52,343 bases of DNA from UMGS172 sp045649545 (lineage in GTDB: Bacteria > Bacillota > Clostridia > Oscillospirales > Acutalibacteraceae), in contig JAZRQE010000015.1 of assembly GCA_045649545.1 (NCBI GenBank), positions 1 through 52,343 of the forward strand, given 5' to 3'. Shown in pieces: positions 25,608 to 33,840 of the stretch; position 1 is the stretch's first letter, and each line of letters starts with the position of its first letter. The notes beneath the pieces were generated by a model. It was not told the DNA's origin and did no database searches. It saw nothing but the letters and a program-made list of their open reading frames with translations. Both the position numbers and the translations under genes were made by a program.

Positions 25608-26284
25608 TGAAAATTTTAGAAATTAAACCTCGGCGTAAACAAATCAGCGGAATTATTTTTGACTGTGAGGTTGACCCGAAAGAATGGGGTGCCGACCCCG
25701 ATGCCGCAGGGTATTTAAGCTTAGATAGTGAACTTTGCGAAATCAAGGGGTTAAAGGCAGGAATGTCTTTAACTGATGAACAGTTGGAAAATTTAATTTG
25801 CGAATCACACACAAAACGTGCTAAGTCACGGGCTATGTGGTATTTATCACGTTCTGATTGCTCGAGGGCTATGTTGATTGAAAAGTTAAGCAAAGCGTTC
25901 CCGAAATTTGCTTGTGAAACCGCTGCCGACCGTATGGAAGAACTGGGTTTTCTTAATGACGAAAAGTATGCTCGGCATAAATTCGAGCGTATTTTGGCTG
26001 AAAAACGTGTGTCGGTGGGCGTTGCAAAACAACTGTTAAGGCAAGAGGGTATAGACCGCGAGTTGGTTGATATTATTGCCGAGGAAATAGAGGTTGACCC
26101 CATAGAGCCGATAGTTGAGTTGATTGAGAAAAAATATAAACTTAAATTAGGCGGTTATGAGGAAAACAAAAAGGTTATCGCCGCTTTAATGCGAAAGGGT
26201 CACAGATACCCCGATATTAAAGAGGCTTTAAGTAGATTTAATATTGAAAACGAAGAAGACTACAGCGAGGATTATGATGTTTAA
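25607..26284 (+). CDS. recX: RecX-family regulator of RecA
   Basis: 225 residues from ATG 25607, which shares its A with the recA stop (TGATG); GTG 25604 is an alternative. Contains three-helix RecX repeats such as AMWYLSRSDCSRAMLIEKL and MEELGFLNDEKYARHKFERILAEKRVSVGVAKQLL. RecX binds the RecA filament and modulates its growth. Coupling directly to recA and overlapping rimO by 8 bases marks a compact operon. Confidence 0.9.
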   Translation: MKILEIKPRRKQISGIIFDCEVDPKEWGADPDAAGYLSLDSELCEIKGLKAGMSLTDEQLENLICESHTKRAKSRAMWYLSRSDCSRAMLIEKLSKAFPKFACETAADRMEELGFLNDEKYARHKFERILAEKRVSVGVAKQLLRQEGIDRELVDIIAEEIEVDPIEPIVELIEKKYKLKLGGYEENKKVIAALMRKGHRYPDIKEALSRFNIENEEDYSEDYDV

Positions 26285-27599
26285 GGTTGGAATGGTAAGT
26301 CTCGGGTGCGACAAAAACCGTGTCGATGCCGAGATTATGCTAAAAAAACTGCAGGATGCAGGGTATGAAATTGTCCCCGAAGAAGCAGAGGCTGACGCTA
26401 TAATCGTCAACACCTGCGGATTTATTGAAGACGCAAAAGCCGAAGCGATTGAGAATATTATCGAGTCTGCGAAATACAAGCAAGAGGGCAATTTGAAAGC
26501 ACTTATTGTCACCGGTTGTTTGGCAGAACGTTACCGCGACGAAATAAAAGAAGAATTGCCCGAGGTTGACGTGGTTGTTGGCATTGGTTCAAATTCCGAG
26601 ATAGTCGAGATTGTTAGAAATGCTTTAAACGGTAAATGCGAAAACCGTTACGGTGAGAAAGAGGCTTTGTGTTTAGAGGGTGAGCGACTGCTCACAACAC
26701 CGCCCTATACGGCGTATGTCAAGATTGCCGAGGGCTGCGACAACCATTGTACATACTGTGCAATCCCTAAAATTCGCGGTCGGTTCAGGTCGCGTCAAAT
26801 GGTCGATATTTTGTTTGAAATCGGTCGTTTGGCTGAAAAAGGTGTTAAGGAAATAGTGCTTATTGCTCAGGATACCGCTCGTTACGGCGAGGATATTTAC
26901 GGCACACCGCAGTTGGCAACACTTCTTAAAAACATTTGTAAGATTGAGCAAATAAAGTGGGTCAGAATGTTATATACCTACCCCGACCGTATCACTGACG
27001 AACTGCTTGATATAATGGCGAAAGAGGAAAAAATCGTAAATTATCTCGATATTCCTTTACAACACTGTAACGGCGACGTGCTGAAACGGATGAACCGCAA
27101 GGGCAATCGCGGTAGTTTAGAGGTGCTGATTGATAAAATTCGCACAAAAATTCCCGATATTACACTTCGCACAACTATGATTACCGGCTTCCCCGGTGAA
27201 ACCGAGGAGCAGTTCGAGGAACTGTGCGAGTTTGTGAACGAGATAAAGTTTGACCGCTTGGGTTGTTTCGCTTATTCGGAAGAGGAGGGAACTCCCGCGG
27301 CACAGTTAACTGACCAAATTGACGGGCAAGTAAGGGTTGACCGTGCCGAAATTATAATGAACGACCAACTTCGAATTGCAAGTGAGAAGAATGAATCAAA
27401 ATATGGCACTTTGCAAGAGGTCTTGATTGAGGGGTATGACGACTATATTAAGTGTTACTTTGGCAGAACGCGTGCCGATGCCCCTGAAATTGACGGTAAA
27501 GTGTTCTTCACCGTTACCGAACCTCAGGAAATAGGAACTTTTGTTAATGTAAGAATAACCGATTCGCTTGAGTATGATTTGCTCGGCGAAATGGAATAA
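26277..27599 (+). CDS. rimO: Ribosomal protein S12 methylthiotransferase
   Basis: ATG 26277 has the best spacing from GCGAGG; 440 residues, family length. The N-terminal UPF0004 domain has the three cluster cysteines (SLGC, NTCGF, TGCLA). The radical-SAM motif is CDNHCTYC, followed by a TRAM domain at the C-terminus. RimO adds a methylthio group to Asp near position 88 of S12, using SAM and two iron-sulfur clusters. Confidence 0.95.
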   Translation: MFKVGMVSLGCDKNRVDAEIMLKKLQDAGYEIVPEEAEADAIIVNTCGFIEDAKAEAIENIIESAKYKQEGNLKALIVTGCLAERYRDEIKEELPEVDVVVGIGSNSEIVEIVRNALNGKCENRYGEKEALCLEGERLLTTPPYTAYVKIAEGCDNHCTYCAIPKIRGRFRSRQMVDILFEIGRLAEKGVKEIVLIAQDTARYGEDIYGTPQLATLLKNICKIEQIKWVRMLYTYPDRITDELLDIMAKEEKIVNYLDIPLQHCNGDVLKRMNRKGNRGSLEVLIDKIRTKIPDITLRTTMITGFPGETEEQFEELCEFVNEIKFDRLGCFAYSEEEGTPAAQLTDQIDGQVRVDRAEIIMNDQLRIASEKNESKYGTLQEVLIEGYDDYIKCYFGRTRADAPEIDGKVFFTVTEPQEIGTFVNVRITDSLEYDLLGEME

Positions 27600-27612
27600 A
27601 GGAGAAAAACTT

Positions 27613-28218
27613 ATGAATTTACCGAACCAATTAACCGTTGCAAGAATTATTATGACACCGCTTTTTATGGCGGCAATGTTAATCAATTTCCCGCACCATT
27701 ATCTTGTTGCACTTGTGTTGTTTGCCGCTGCATCGTTTACCGATTTTTTAGACGGCAACATTGCCCGTGCCCGCGGTATTGTTACTAACTTCGGCAAATT
27801 TTTAGACCCGTTGGCAGACAAAATGTTGACCACTGCCGCTTTCCTTGCTTTCTTGGCAAAGGGCTTCGGTTGGGGAATTGCTTGGGTACTCTTTATCGTA
27901 CTTTTCCGTGAGTTTATGATTGCATCGCTTCGCCTTGTTGCCGTTTCGTCCGAGGTTAAGAAGGTTATCCCTGCAAATATGTGGGGCAAGGTTAAAACCG
28001 TTACTCAAATGATTGCGATTATTTTCGGTATTGCATTGTTGTATTTTGCCGAGTCGATTTTGCCCATGTTAAATCTTTCGTGGGATGTTGCAGTAAACCT
28101 TATAAATGAGTTGTATATCGTTTATTGTGTTTTATTGTGGGTATCGACCGTTGTTGCAGTTATATCGGGTGCAATTTATATGAAAGACAGTTACGAGTTT
28201 GTCGACCCGTCGAAATAA
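27613..28218 (+). CDS. pgsA: CDP-diacylglycerol-glycerol-3-phosphate phosphatidyltransferase
   Basis: ATG 27613 follows AAAGGAG; 201 residues. The CDP-alcohol phosphotransferase motif reads DGNIARA then GKFLDPLADK, with all Asp/Gly/Arg residues in place and four to five membrane helices. It makes phosphatidylglycerol phosphate, the precursor of PG, which is also the donor used by the LtaS-like enzyme. The rimO-pgsA order is common in Firmicutes. Confidence 0.95.
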   Translation: MNLPNQLTVARIIMTPLFMAAMLINFPHHYLVALVLFAAASFTDFLDGNIARARGIVTNFGKFLDPLADKMLTTAAFLAFLAKGFGWGIAWVLFIVLFREFMIASLRLVAVSSEVKKVIPANMWGKVKTVTQMIAIIFGIALLYFAESILPMLNLSWDVAVNLINELYIVYCVLLWVSTVVAVISGAIYMKDSYEFVDPSK

Positions 28219-28243
28219 TAGCACTTTAAATTGAATATTATTT

Positions 28244-28455
28244 TATAATGGTAGTTGAACGTGGAAATGACCCTGAAAGGGTCATTTCCACACCAAATCT
28301 TCGATTTGTTAACAAATTTTCAGAGAAAATTTGACAACGACCATTACAATGATGTAGAAAAGCAATCGAACTTCACGAAATTTGATTGCTTGAAAGCCGA
28401 TTTATCGGCTTTTGTGGAAATGTTTTGCGTTTCCACGTTCTATAATCATTACAAT
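28244..28455. repeat. Cloverleaf repeat locus A (two full units)
   Basis: Unit A1 (28244-28350): outer stem ATAATGGTAGTTG / CAACGACCATTACAAT encloses three hairpins, at 28261-28291 (13 bp), 28294-28308 (CAAATC/GATTTG) and 28313-28333 (CAAATTTTC/GAAAATTTG). Unit A2 (28348-28455): outer stem AATGATGTAGAA / TTCTATAATCATT encloses hairpins at 28360-28391, 28393-28412 and 28414-28436. The units abut at CATTACAATGATG. No coding potential is seen. Together with the ECF promoter at 28501 it fills the gap 28219-28578. Confidence 0.85.
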
Positions 28456-28500
28456 TCGGTTTATATGTCATAAAATTTAAAATGATTTTTTTACAATTCA

Positions 28501-28531
28501 CTGAGAGTTTTTATATACATATCCGTCTAAT
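28501..28531 (+). promoter_or_regulatory. Second copy of the putative ECF sigma promoter
   Basis: TGAGAG 28502-28507, 16-base spacer, CGTCTAAT from 28524. It is identical to 510-540 except for one base in the spacer. It lies 48 bases before a zinc-ribbon membrane protein, which is therefore a predicted target of the sigma factor at 573-1130. Confidence 0.65.
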
Positions 28532-28578
28532 ATTAGAACTATGGCGTATAAGCCGTAGTTGCTTTAAGGAGGTTTTTT

Positions 28579-29451
28579 ATGATTTGTAAAAAATGTGGAG
28601 AAAATTTACCCGATAACGCTCGTGAATGTTTTACCTGCGGTGTAAAGGTTAAGCGTGAAGTACCCGTTGTGAATGCTGACGGAGAGGTTGTAAAGCCTTC
28701 GAAAGTTAAGAAAACTGCGGGTGAGTTTTTCAAGGAAATGTTCTGCGGTTACGATTTTATGATTATCACCGCAATGGTTTTAATTTTTGGCGTGATAAGC
28801 GTCATTTCGGGCGTTTTAGAGTTTTTTAGTTATGATTGGTCTGAAATTAAAGGCGGTGCAATCGGCATCGTTTTCGCAAACGCGTGTATGTTAATTGCCG
28901 TAGGACTTAAAGTTTTTGCTGCGGTTTGGCTGTCAATAGCGGTTGTAAAAGCATACAAAACCTCGTCAAATAAAGCTGCGGATTACATAAAACCTTTTAA
29001 TATGTTTCGTATTTATACCATAATCCGTATGGTTGCATTAGTTGTTGAAACCGGCTGGATAGTTGTTTTAGCAACACTTATTACAGCCGTTGCAGACGGT
29101 GTGTTTTCAAGTATCGCCGGCGGAATTTTAACAATGGTTATATATTTATTTCCCTACATAATTGCCAATAAGTTTACATCGTCATTGGTCAGAAGTGCAA
29201 AGTTAGACCGAGTTGAAATTCAAAATGCCAGCACAATGAAGAATTTAACGATTGTATTTGGCGTAATTATTGTCTTGTTCGGAGGAATTGTCGGAATTAT
29301 CGCAACTGTCATAATACTTTTATCCTCGTCCGGTGCTGAGTTGTTCTCAAGTATTGCGTCGATTCTGTCGTCGGTAGCGACGGTTGCCTTGTTGTTCAAA
29401 ACGCATAGCTGGTTTAAATCTATGAATGAAAAAATTGAGTGGATGAAATAA
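28579..29451 (+). CDS. Zinc-ribbon membrane protein 1
   Basis: 290 residues behind AAGGAGG. The N-terminal zinc ribbon CKKC...CFTC (residues 3-19) is followed by a basic linker and about five to six hydrophobic segments from residue 60 on. Function is unknown. A paralogue with the same architecture follows at 29597, so they form a duplicated pair. The ECF-type promoter upstream suggests an envelope-stress role; this is inference. Confidence 0.75.
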   Translation: MICKKCGENLPDNARECFTCGVKVKREVPVVNADGEVVKPSKVKKTAGEFFKEMFCGYDFMIITAMVLIFGVISVISGVLEFFSYDWSEIKGGAIGIVFANACMLIAVGLKVFAAVWLSIAVVKAYKTSSNKAADYIKPFNMFRIYTIIRMVALVVETGWIVVLATLITAVADGVFSSIAGGILTMVIYLFPYIIANKFTSSLVRSAKLDRVEIQNASTMKNLTIVFGVIIVLFGGIVGIIATVIILLSSSGAELFSSIASILSSVATVALLFKTHSWFKSMNEKIEWMK

Positions 29452-29462
29452 TTTATATCAAT

Positions 29463-29573
29463 CATTGCAATGACCGTTGTCAAATTTTCTTTGAAAATTT
29501 GTTGACAAATCGAAGATTTGGTGTGGAAATGACCCTGAAAGTGTCATTTCCACGTTCAACAATCATTATAATG
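29463..29573. repeat. Cloverleaf repeat locus B (one unit, inverted)
   Basis: Same arm set as unit A1 but in the opposite orientation: outer stem CATTGCAATGACCGTTG / CAACAATCATTATAATG. Inside are CAAATTTTC-ttt-GAAAATTTG (29481-29501), CAAATC-gaa-GATTTG (29506-29520) and an 11-bp GTGGAAATGAC/GTCATTTCCAC hairpin (29523-29553). It fills the space between the two zinc-ribbon genes and ends in the palindrome CATTATAATG 24 bases before the next ATG. Confidence 0.85.
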
Positions 29574-29596
29574 AAATTTGTTGAGGAGGTAACAGT

Positions 29597-30493
29597 ATGT
29601 TTTGTAAAAAATGTGGAGCTCAGGTTGATGACTGCTTTAAATTTTGCAGTATCTGCGGTGCTGAATTAAGCGAAAGTGGAAACGGAAACGGAAATACAAA
29701 CACCGGCTTTGCCGAAGTAATAACCAAGGCGTTTTCATCGAATTTATTTTTGGTTATTGCCATTTTACTTTCGGTTGAAGCAGGCTTTTCGTTATTGTTC
29801 GGCTCGTTGCCCGTTGTCCAGCTTGCCGCAATGATTATAATGTGGTTTATGTATTCTGCCGCTAAACTTGACGACGGTTTGGCTAAACTCGGCGGTTATT
29901 TTAAGGGCATGAGGGTTATTACCACCGTTGAATGGGTTTTGAATTGGATTGCTTTCGGCGTTTTGGCGGTAACAAGTGTATTGTTGATTATAGGTTTATC
30001 AACCGTACAGTTTGGTGTTATGCCGATTGACAAGTTGATGGAGTCGGCAGGTGCAAGTCTTGTTGAAATAGATTATCTTCTTTCAACTTTGGGAATTTCC
30101 GCAAGCCAGATAATAGATTTAGATTTTATACTTATAATCATTACTGTGGTGTTGGCAGTGATGGCAGTTTGGATTGCCCTTTATAACATATTCTATGTCC
30201 GTTATTTGCGTAAGTGTGCTAAATCGTTTGAGGTTTCGGCAGCTAACGGTACAAATAACCTTCAATGTTTAAGCGCAGTTAAAAACTGGCTTATGGTTTT
30301 AGGTATTCTCACCGCTGTCGGCGTGTTGGGAGCAAGCGGTATATCTTTTGTTGTTACTGCTTCATCTGCCGCACGTATGATTGTTTTGAGCGTTTGGTTA
30401 GGTGGTCTTGAGAAAAAGTTGGCTCAAGTTAATACTAATTCATTTGAATGTGAGCCTGAGGTTAAAAATAACGATTTGGATAACGTAGAATAA
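29597..30493 (+). CDS. Zinc-ribbon membrane protein 2
   Basis: 298 residues behind GGAGG. N-terminal zinc ribbon CKKC...CSIC (residues 3-20), a Gly/Asn linker (GNGNGNTNTG), then hydrophobic segments from about residue 48 to 275. Same plan as the preceding gene with weak sequence similarity. Function unknown. Promoter not obvious; it may be read through from the ECF-type promoter. Confidence 0.72.
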   Translation: MFCKKCGAQVDDCFKFCSICGAELSESGNGNGNTNTGFAEVITKAFSSNLFLVIAILLSVEAGFSLLFGSLPVVQLAAMIIMWFMYSAAKLDDGLAKLGGYFKGMRVITTVEWVLNWIAFGVLAVTSVLLIIGLSTVQFGVMPIDKLMESAGASLVEIDYLLSTLGISASQIIDLDFILIIITVVLAVMAVWIALYNIFYVRYLRKCAKSFEVSAANGTNNLQCLSAVKNWLMVLGILTAVGVLGASGISFVVTASSAARMIVLSVWLGGLEKKLAQVNTNSFECEPEVKNNDLDNVE

Positions 30494-30525
30494 CCCACAA
30501 CATTTGAAAAAATAATAAAAAATAG

Positions 30526-30553
30526 TAGACAAATTTGAAAATTATGCTATAAT
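30526..30553 (+). promoter_or_regulatory. Promoter merging with repeat locus C
   Basis: TAGACA 30526-30531, 16-base spacer, TGCTATAAT with hexamer TATAAT 30548-30553. The hexamer is also the left terminus of cloverleaf unit C1. It reads through both units toward the Cys T-box. Confidence 0.55.
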
Positions 30554-30751
30554 GATTGTAAGATGTCGAAACGCTTTCAGCGTTTCGACAAGCCACTTAT
30601 AGTGGCTTTCGCAAAATTAAATTGCATAATTTAATTTTGCACGACAATCATTACAATGGGTATGGACAAATTTTCAAAGAAAATTTGTTGCAAAATCAAA
30701 GATTTTGCGTCGAAACATAATATTTTTCGACTAACCATAACCATTATAATG
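30548..30751. repeat. Cloverleaf repeat locus C (two units)
   Basis: Unit C1 (30548-30657): outer stem ATAATGATTGT / ACAATCATTACAAT encloses hairpins at 30565-30589 (GTCGAAACGC), 30590-30608 (AAGCCACT) and 30611-30640 (13 bp). Unit C2 (30655-30751): outer stem AATGGGTATGG / CCATAACCATT encloses ACAAATTTTC/GAAAATTTGT (30666-30688), GCAAAATC/GATTTTGC (30690-30708) and TCGAAA/TTTCGA (30710-30730). It ends in CATTATAATG. C2 shares one arm sequence with A1, B and D; C1 is a different sequence type with the same layout. Confidence 0.85.
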
Positions 30752-30774
30752 TACTAAACATCATATAAATGCGT

Positions 30775-31020
30775 TGATTTGGGAATAGTAGCTGTAGCAC
30801 TTTAAAACAACAGGGACGGCACTGCACTGACTGAAACGGTGTCGGGTTTTAAATACGGTGAATGCACCCGAAAAGCAGGCAGGGGGAATAATAGTATCTC
30901 TGCACGGGTAAGGTCCGTTAAAGTCTTGTCGGTTTTGTGACCGATTGAGTATAATTTCGAAGTGGAACCGCGTTTATAACGCCTTCGAAAGCCTTTATTG
31001 GCTTTCGAAGGCGTTTTGTT
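30775..31020 (+). promoter_or_regulatory. T-box riboswitch leader, predicted Cys specifier
   Basis: The lower stem I TTTGGG/CCCGAA and upper stem CTGTA/TACGG bracket an internal loop with AGTA (30787-30790) on one side and TGAATGCA on the other. This places codon TGC (Cys) at 30863-30865. The T-box sequence AAGTGGAACCGCG is at 30960-30972. The terminator AACGCCTTCGAAAGCC / GGCTTTCGAAGGCGTT with a T run ends near 31020. It is the non-canonical GTGGAACCGCG form of the T-box. Cys fits the downstream cysE-cysS operon. With locus C it fills the 570-base gap 30494-31063. Confidence 0.82.
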
Positions 31021-31063
31021 TTTATTAAAATTTAAAAATTTATTTCTGTTTGGAGGAAATACT

Positions 31064-31696
31064 TTGTTTAAGAGAATAAGAGAGGATATCAGGGCTGTCA
31101 AAGAACGTGACCCTGCGGCAAGAAGTTCATTGGAAATTTTCTTTTTGTACCCAGGTGTTAAGGCGTTAAGGTATTACCGTTTGGCACATTGGTTGTTTTT
31201 GCATAATATGAAATTTTGGGCAAGGCTTGTGTCACAGTCGGCGGCACGTAAAACCGGTATTGAAATTCACCCCGGTGCTACAATCGGTCACCGCTTGGTA
31301 ATTGACCACGGACACGGTGTGGTTATCGGCGAAACTGCCGAAATCGGTGATGATGTACTGATTTATCAGGGCGTCACCTTGGGCGGTACCGGTAAGGACG
31401 TCGGCAAACGTCACCCGACAATCGGCAATAATGTTATGATTTGCAGCGGTGCTAAGGTTTTAGGCCCGTTTAAGGTGGGAGATAACTCACGCGTTGCTGC
31501 TGGTGCCGTTGTGTTGGAGGAGGTTCCGCCTAACTGTACAGTTGTCGGCGTGCCGGCAAAAATTGTGCGACAGGACGGCAAAAAAATCGCACCGCTTGAC
31601 CAGGTTAATATACCTGACCCTGTAGCACAGCAGTTAAATGAAATGAATCAGAAAATCAACAAGTTGACTGAACAGCTTGCTAAATTATCGAAATAA
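31064..31696 (+). CDS. cysE: Serine O-acetyltransferase
   Basis: TTG 31064 is chosen, 7 bases after GGAGG; the ATG at 30998 lies in the T-box terminator. 210 residues, family length. An N-terminal helical domain (about 1-65) is followed by the left-handed beta-helix of hexapeptide repeats, with DHGHGVVIGETAEIG and TLGGTGKDVGKRHPTIG. A C-terminal coiled segment (NEMNQKINKLTEQLAKL) ends it. It makes O-acetylserine for cysteine synthesis. Pairing with cysS under one Cys T-box links cysteine supply to tRNA-Cys charging. Confidence 0.95.
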   Translation: MFKRIREDIRAVKERDPAARSSLEIFFLYPGVKALRYYRLAHWLFLHNMKFWARLVSQSAARKTGIEIHPGATIGHRLVIDHGHGVVIGETAEIGDDVLIYQGVTLGGTGKDVGKRHPTIGNNVMICSGAKVLGPFKVGDNSRVAAGAVVLEEVPPNCTVVGVPAKIVRQDGKKIAPLDQVNIPDPVAQQLNEMNQKINKLTEQLAKLSK

Positions 31697-31712
31697 ATAA
31701 GAGGTAAAGAAA

Positions 31713-33092
31713 ATGAAAATTTATAATACTTTAACCCGCACTAAAGATGAACTTAAAACGGTTGACGAGGGTCAGGTCAAAATTTACGCCTGCGGACCTA
31801 CTGTTTATAACTATATCCAAATCGGTAACGCAAGACCTTTGTGCGTATTTGATGTTTTACGCAGATATTTAGAGTGGCGTGGACTTGACGTTCGTTTTGT
31901 TCAGAACTTTACCGATATTGACGATAAGCTCATCAAAAAGGCAAACGAGGAGGGTATTACCGTTCCCGAGGTTGCCGAAAGATATATTAAGGAATTTTGG
32001 GTTGACGCAAAGGGTATGAACATCCGCGAGGCTACCGTTCATCCCCGCGCTACCGAAAATATTGACGCTATTATCGGCATTATTACCGAGCTTATTGAAA
32101 AAGGTTTTGCTTATCCTTCTAACGGTGACGTTTATTTCCGCGCAAAGAAGTTTAATGAGTACGGTAAGCTTTCACATCAGCCACTTGAGGATTTGGAGGC
32201 AGGTGCACGTATTGACGTAACCGATATTAAGGAAGACCCGATGGACTTTTGCCTTTGGAAAGGTGCAAAACCGGGCGAGCCTTTTTGGGAGTCGCCTTGG
32301 GGTAACGGTAGACCTGGTTGGCATATCGAATGCTCGGCAATGGCAGGCAGATATTTAGGTAAAACCATTGATATTCACTGCGGCGGTCAGGATTTGATTT
32401 TCCCGCACCACGAAAACGAAATTGCACAGTCCGAATGTGCTAACGGTTGCGATTTCTCACATTATTGGATGCACAACGGCTATATTAATGTAGATAATCG
32501 CAAAATGTCGAAGTCTTTAAATAACTTCTTTACCGTGCGTGAGGTTGCAGAAAAGTTCGGTTACGAGCCGATTCGTTATATTATGATTTCTTCGCACTAT
32601 CGCAGTCCGATTAACTATTCGGTTGAGATTATCGAGCAGGCTAAAAATTCGCTCGACCGTCTATATCGTTGCCGCGAGGGATTGGAGTTCGCGATTTCTC
32701 ACGCTCAAGAAGGTGGAGAAGTTCCGGCATTTTTAGAGGAATATAAACAGAAGTTCATAGAGGCTATGGATGATGACCTTAATACCGCCGACGCTTTGGG
32801 CGAAGTATTCCAAATGGTACGCGATATTAATAAATTAGTTGCTGAAAATGTAGGAAAAACAACATTGGAAGCCTGCTTAAAGGCATTCAATGAACTTTGC
32901 GATGTTTTAGGTCTTTTGTATGTGCAAAAAGACGACAGTTTAGACTCGGAAATTGAGGAATTAATAGCCGAGCGTACCGCTGCTAAAAAGGCAAAAGACT
33001 TCCAAAAGGCTGATGCAATTCGCCAGCAGTTAAGTGATATGGGTATTATTTTAGAGGATACCCGCGAAGGCACAAAGTGGAGCCGCAAGTAA
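31713..33092 (+). CDS. cysS: Cysteinyl-tRNA synthetase (HIGH motif altered)
   Basis: 459 residues. The N-terminal motif reads CGPTVYNYIQIGNARP: the first His of the class I HIGH signature, normally HIGN in this group, is Gln (codon CAA). The zinc-binding region (CSAMAGRYLGKTIDIHCGG, HHENE) and KMSKSLNNF are intact. The DALR-type C-terminal helices are present. Second gene of the Cys T-box operon. It is otherwise full length, so it is likely functional despite the substitution. Confidence 0.95.
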   Translation: MKIYNTLTRTKDELKTVDEGQVKIYACGPTVYNYIQIGNARPLCVFDVLRRYLEWRGLDVRFVQNFTDIDDKLIKKANEEGITVPEVAERYIKEFWVDAKGMNIREATVHPRATENIDAIIGIITELIEKGFAYPSNGDVYFRAKKFNEYGKLSHQPLEDLEAGARIDVTDIKEDPMDFCLWKGAKPGEPFWESPWGNGRPGWHIECSAMAGRYLGKTIDIHCGGQDLIFPHHENEIAQSECANGCDFSHYWMHNGYINVDNRKMSKSLNNFFTVREVAEKFGYEPIRYIMISSHYRSPINYSVEIIEQAKNSLDRLYRCREGLEFAISHAQEGGEVPAFLEEYKQKFIEAMDDDLNTADALGEVFQMVRDINKLVAENVGKTTLEACLKAFNELCDVLGLLYVQKDDSLDSEIEELIAERTAAKKAKDFQKADAIRQQLSDMGIILEDTREGTKWSRK

Positions 33093-33829
33093 TGGCTGAT
33101 TTAAAAAAAGAGCCGTTAGGCAAGTTCAGTATTTTTGTGAGCGACGAGCATACTTTTGGCACTGACGCCGTTTTGCTTGCCGATTTTGCAGGTAAGAAAA
33201 AATCGAATAATGCGTGCGACTTGGGTACAGGTTGCGGAATTATACCGCTTCTATTACTTAAAAATGGTGCAACTGAAAAGGTAAGCGGTGTTGAAATTCA
33301 AACTGCTGCCGCCGAAATTGCCGCTAAAAATATTGAGCTTAACGGTCTTGAGGGCGTATTTAACGTGTATAATGCCGATTTAAAAGAAATTAAGTCGGTT
33401 TTGCCGAACGGTGAGTTCGATTTGGTGACCTGCAATCCGCCTTATAAAGCAGACGGTGCAGGAAGTCAAAATTTGAGTGAGGCTGAAAGGATAGCCCGCC
33501 ACGAGGTTAAGTGTGTTTTTGCCGATATAGTAAAGGCGGCAAAGCATTTATTGAAGTTTGGCGGCAGACTTTGTGTTTGCCATCGACCTGAAAGATTGAC
33601 CGATATTTTTTCTGAAATGCGAGCCAACGGGATAGAGCCGAAAGTTTTACGCGAGGTTATCCAGCGTGAGGGTAAAGAGGCGTGGCTCGTGTTGGTTGAG
33701 GGTAAAGTTGGCGGTAAAAACGGATTGACGGTTATGCCGCCACTTTATGTCGAAAAAGACGGACAACTCACTGACGAAATGATGGAAATTTACGGCGACT
33801 ATAAGGAAAATCACGGTCGCGGAATTTGA
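33092..33829 (+). CDS. tRNA1(Val) (adenine-37-N6)-methyltransferase-like protein
   Basis: 245 residues from ATG 33092, whose A is the last base of the cysS stop; a GGAG lies 9 bases before. Motif I is CDLGTGCGIIPLLLL and motif IV is CNPPYKADGAG, the TrmN6/YabB group of N6-adenine RNA methyltransferases. rsmI follows after 11 bases, as is usual in Firmicutes (yabB-yazA-rsmI). The exact RNA target is inferred from the family. Confidence 0.88.
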   Translation: MADLKKEPLGKFSIFVSDEHTFGTDAVLLADFAGKKKSNNACDLGTGCGIIPLLLLKNGATEKVSGVEIQTAAAEIAAKNIELNGLEGVFNVYNADLKEIKSVLPNGEFDLVTCNPPYKADGAGSQNLSEAERIARHEVKCVFADIVKAAKHLLKFGGRLCVCHRPERLTDIFSEMRANGIEPKVLREVIQREGKEAWLVLVEGKVGGKNGLTVMPPLYVEKDGQLTDEMMEIYGDYKENHGRGI

Positions 33830-33840
33830 AAGGAATTAAA

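Noticed and set aside
25582..26103. 173-codon minus-strand open frame
   Set aside because: Antisense shadow of recX; low-complexity Ser/Arg composition and no binding site.
28244..28455. tRNA or tRNA-like gene
   Set aside because: Cloverleaf shape only: no T-loop consensus, no acceptor/discriminator geometry, and all three arms are AT-rich with 2-16 base loops.
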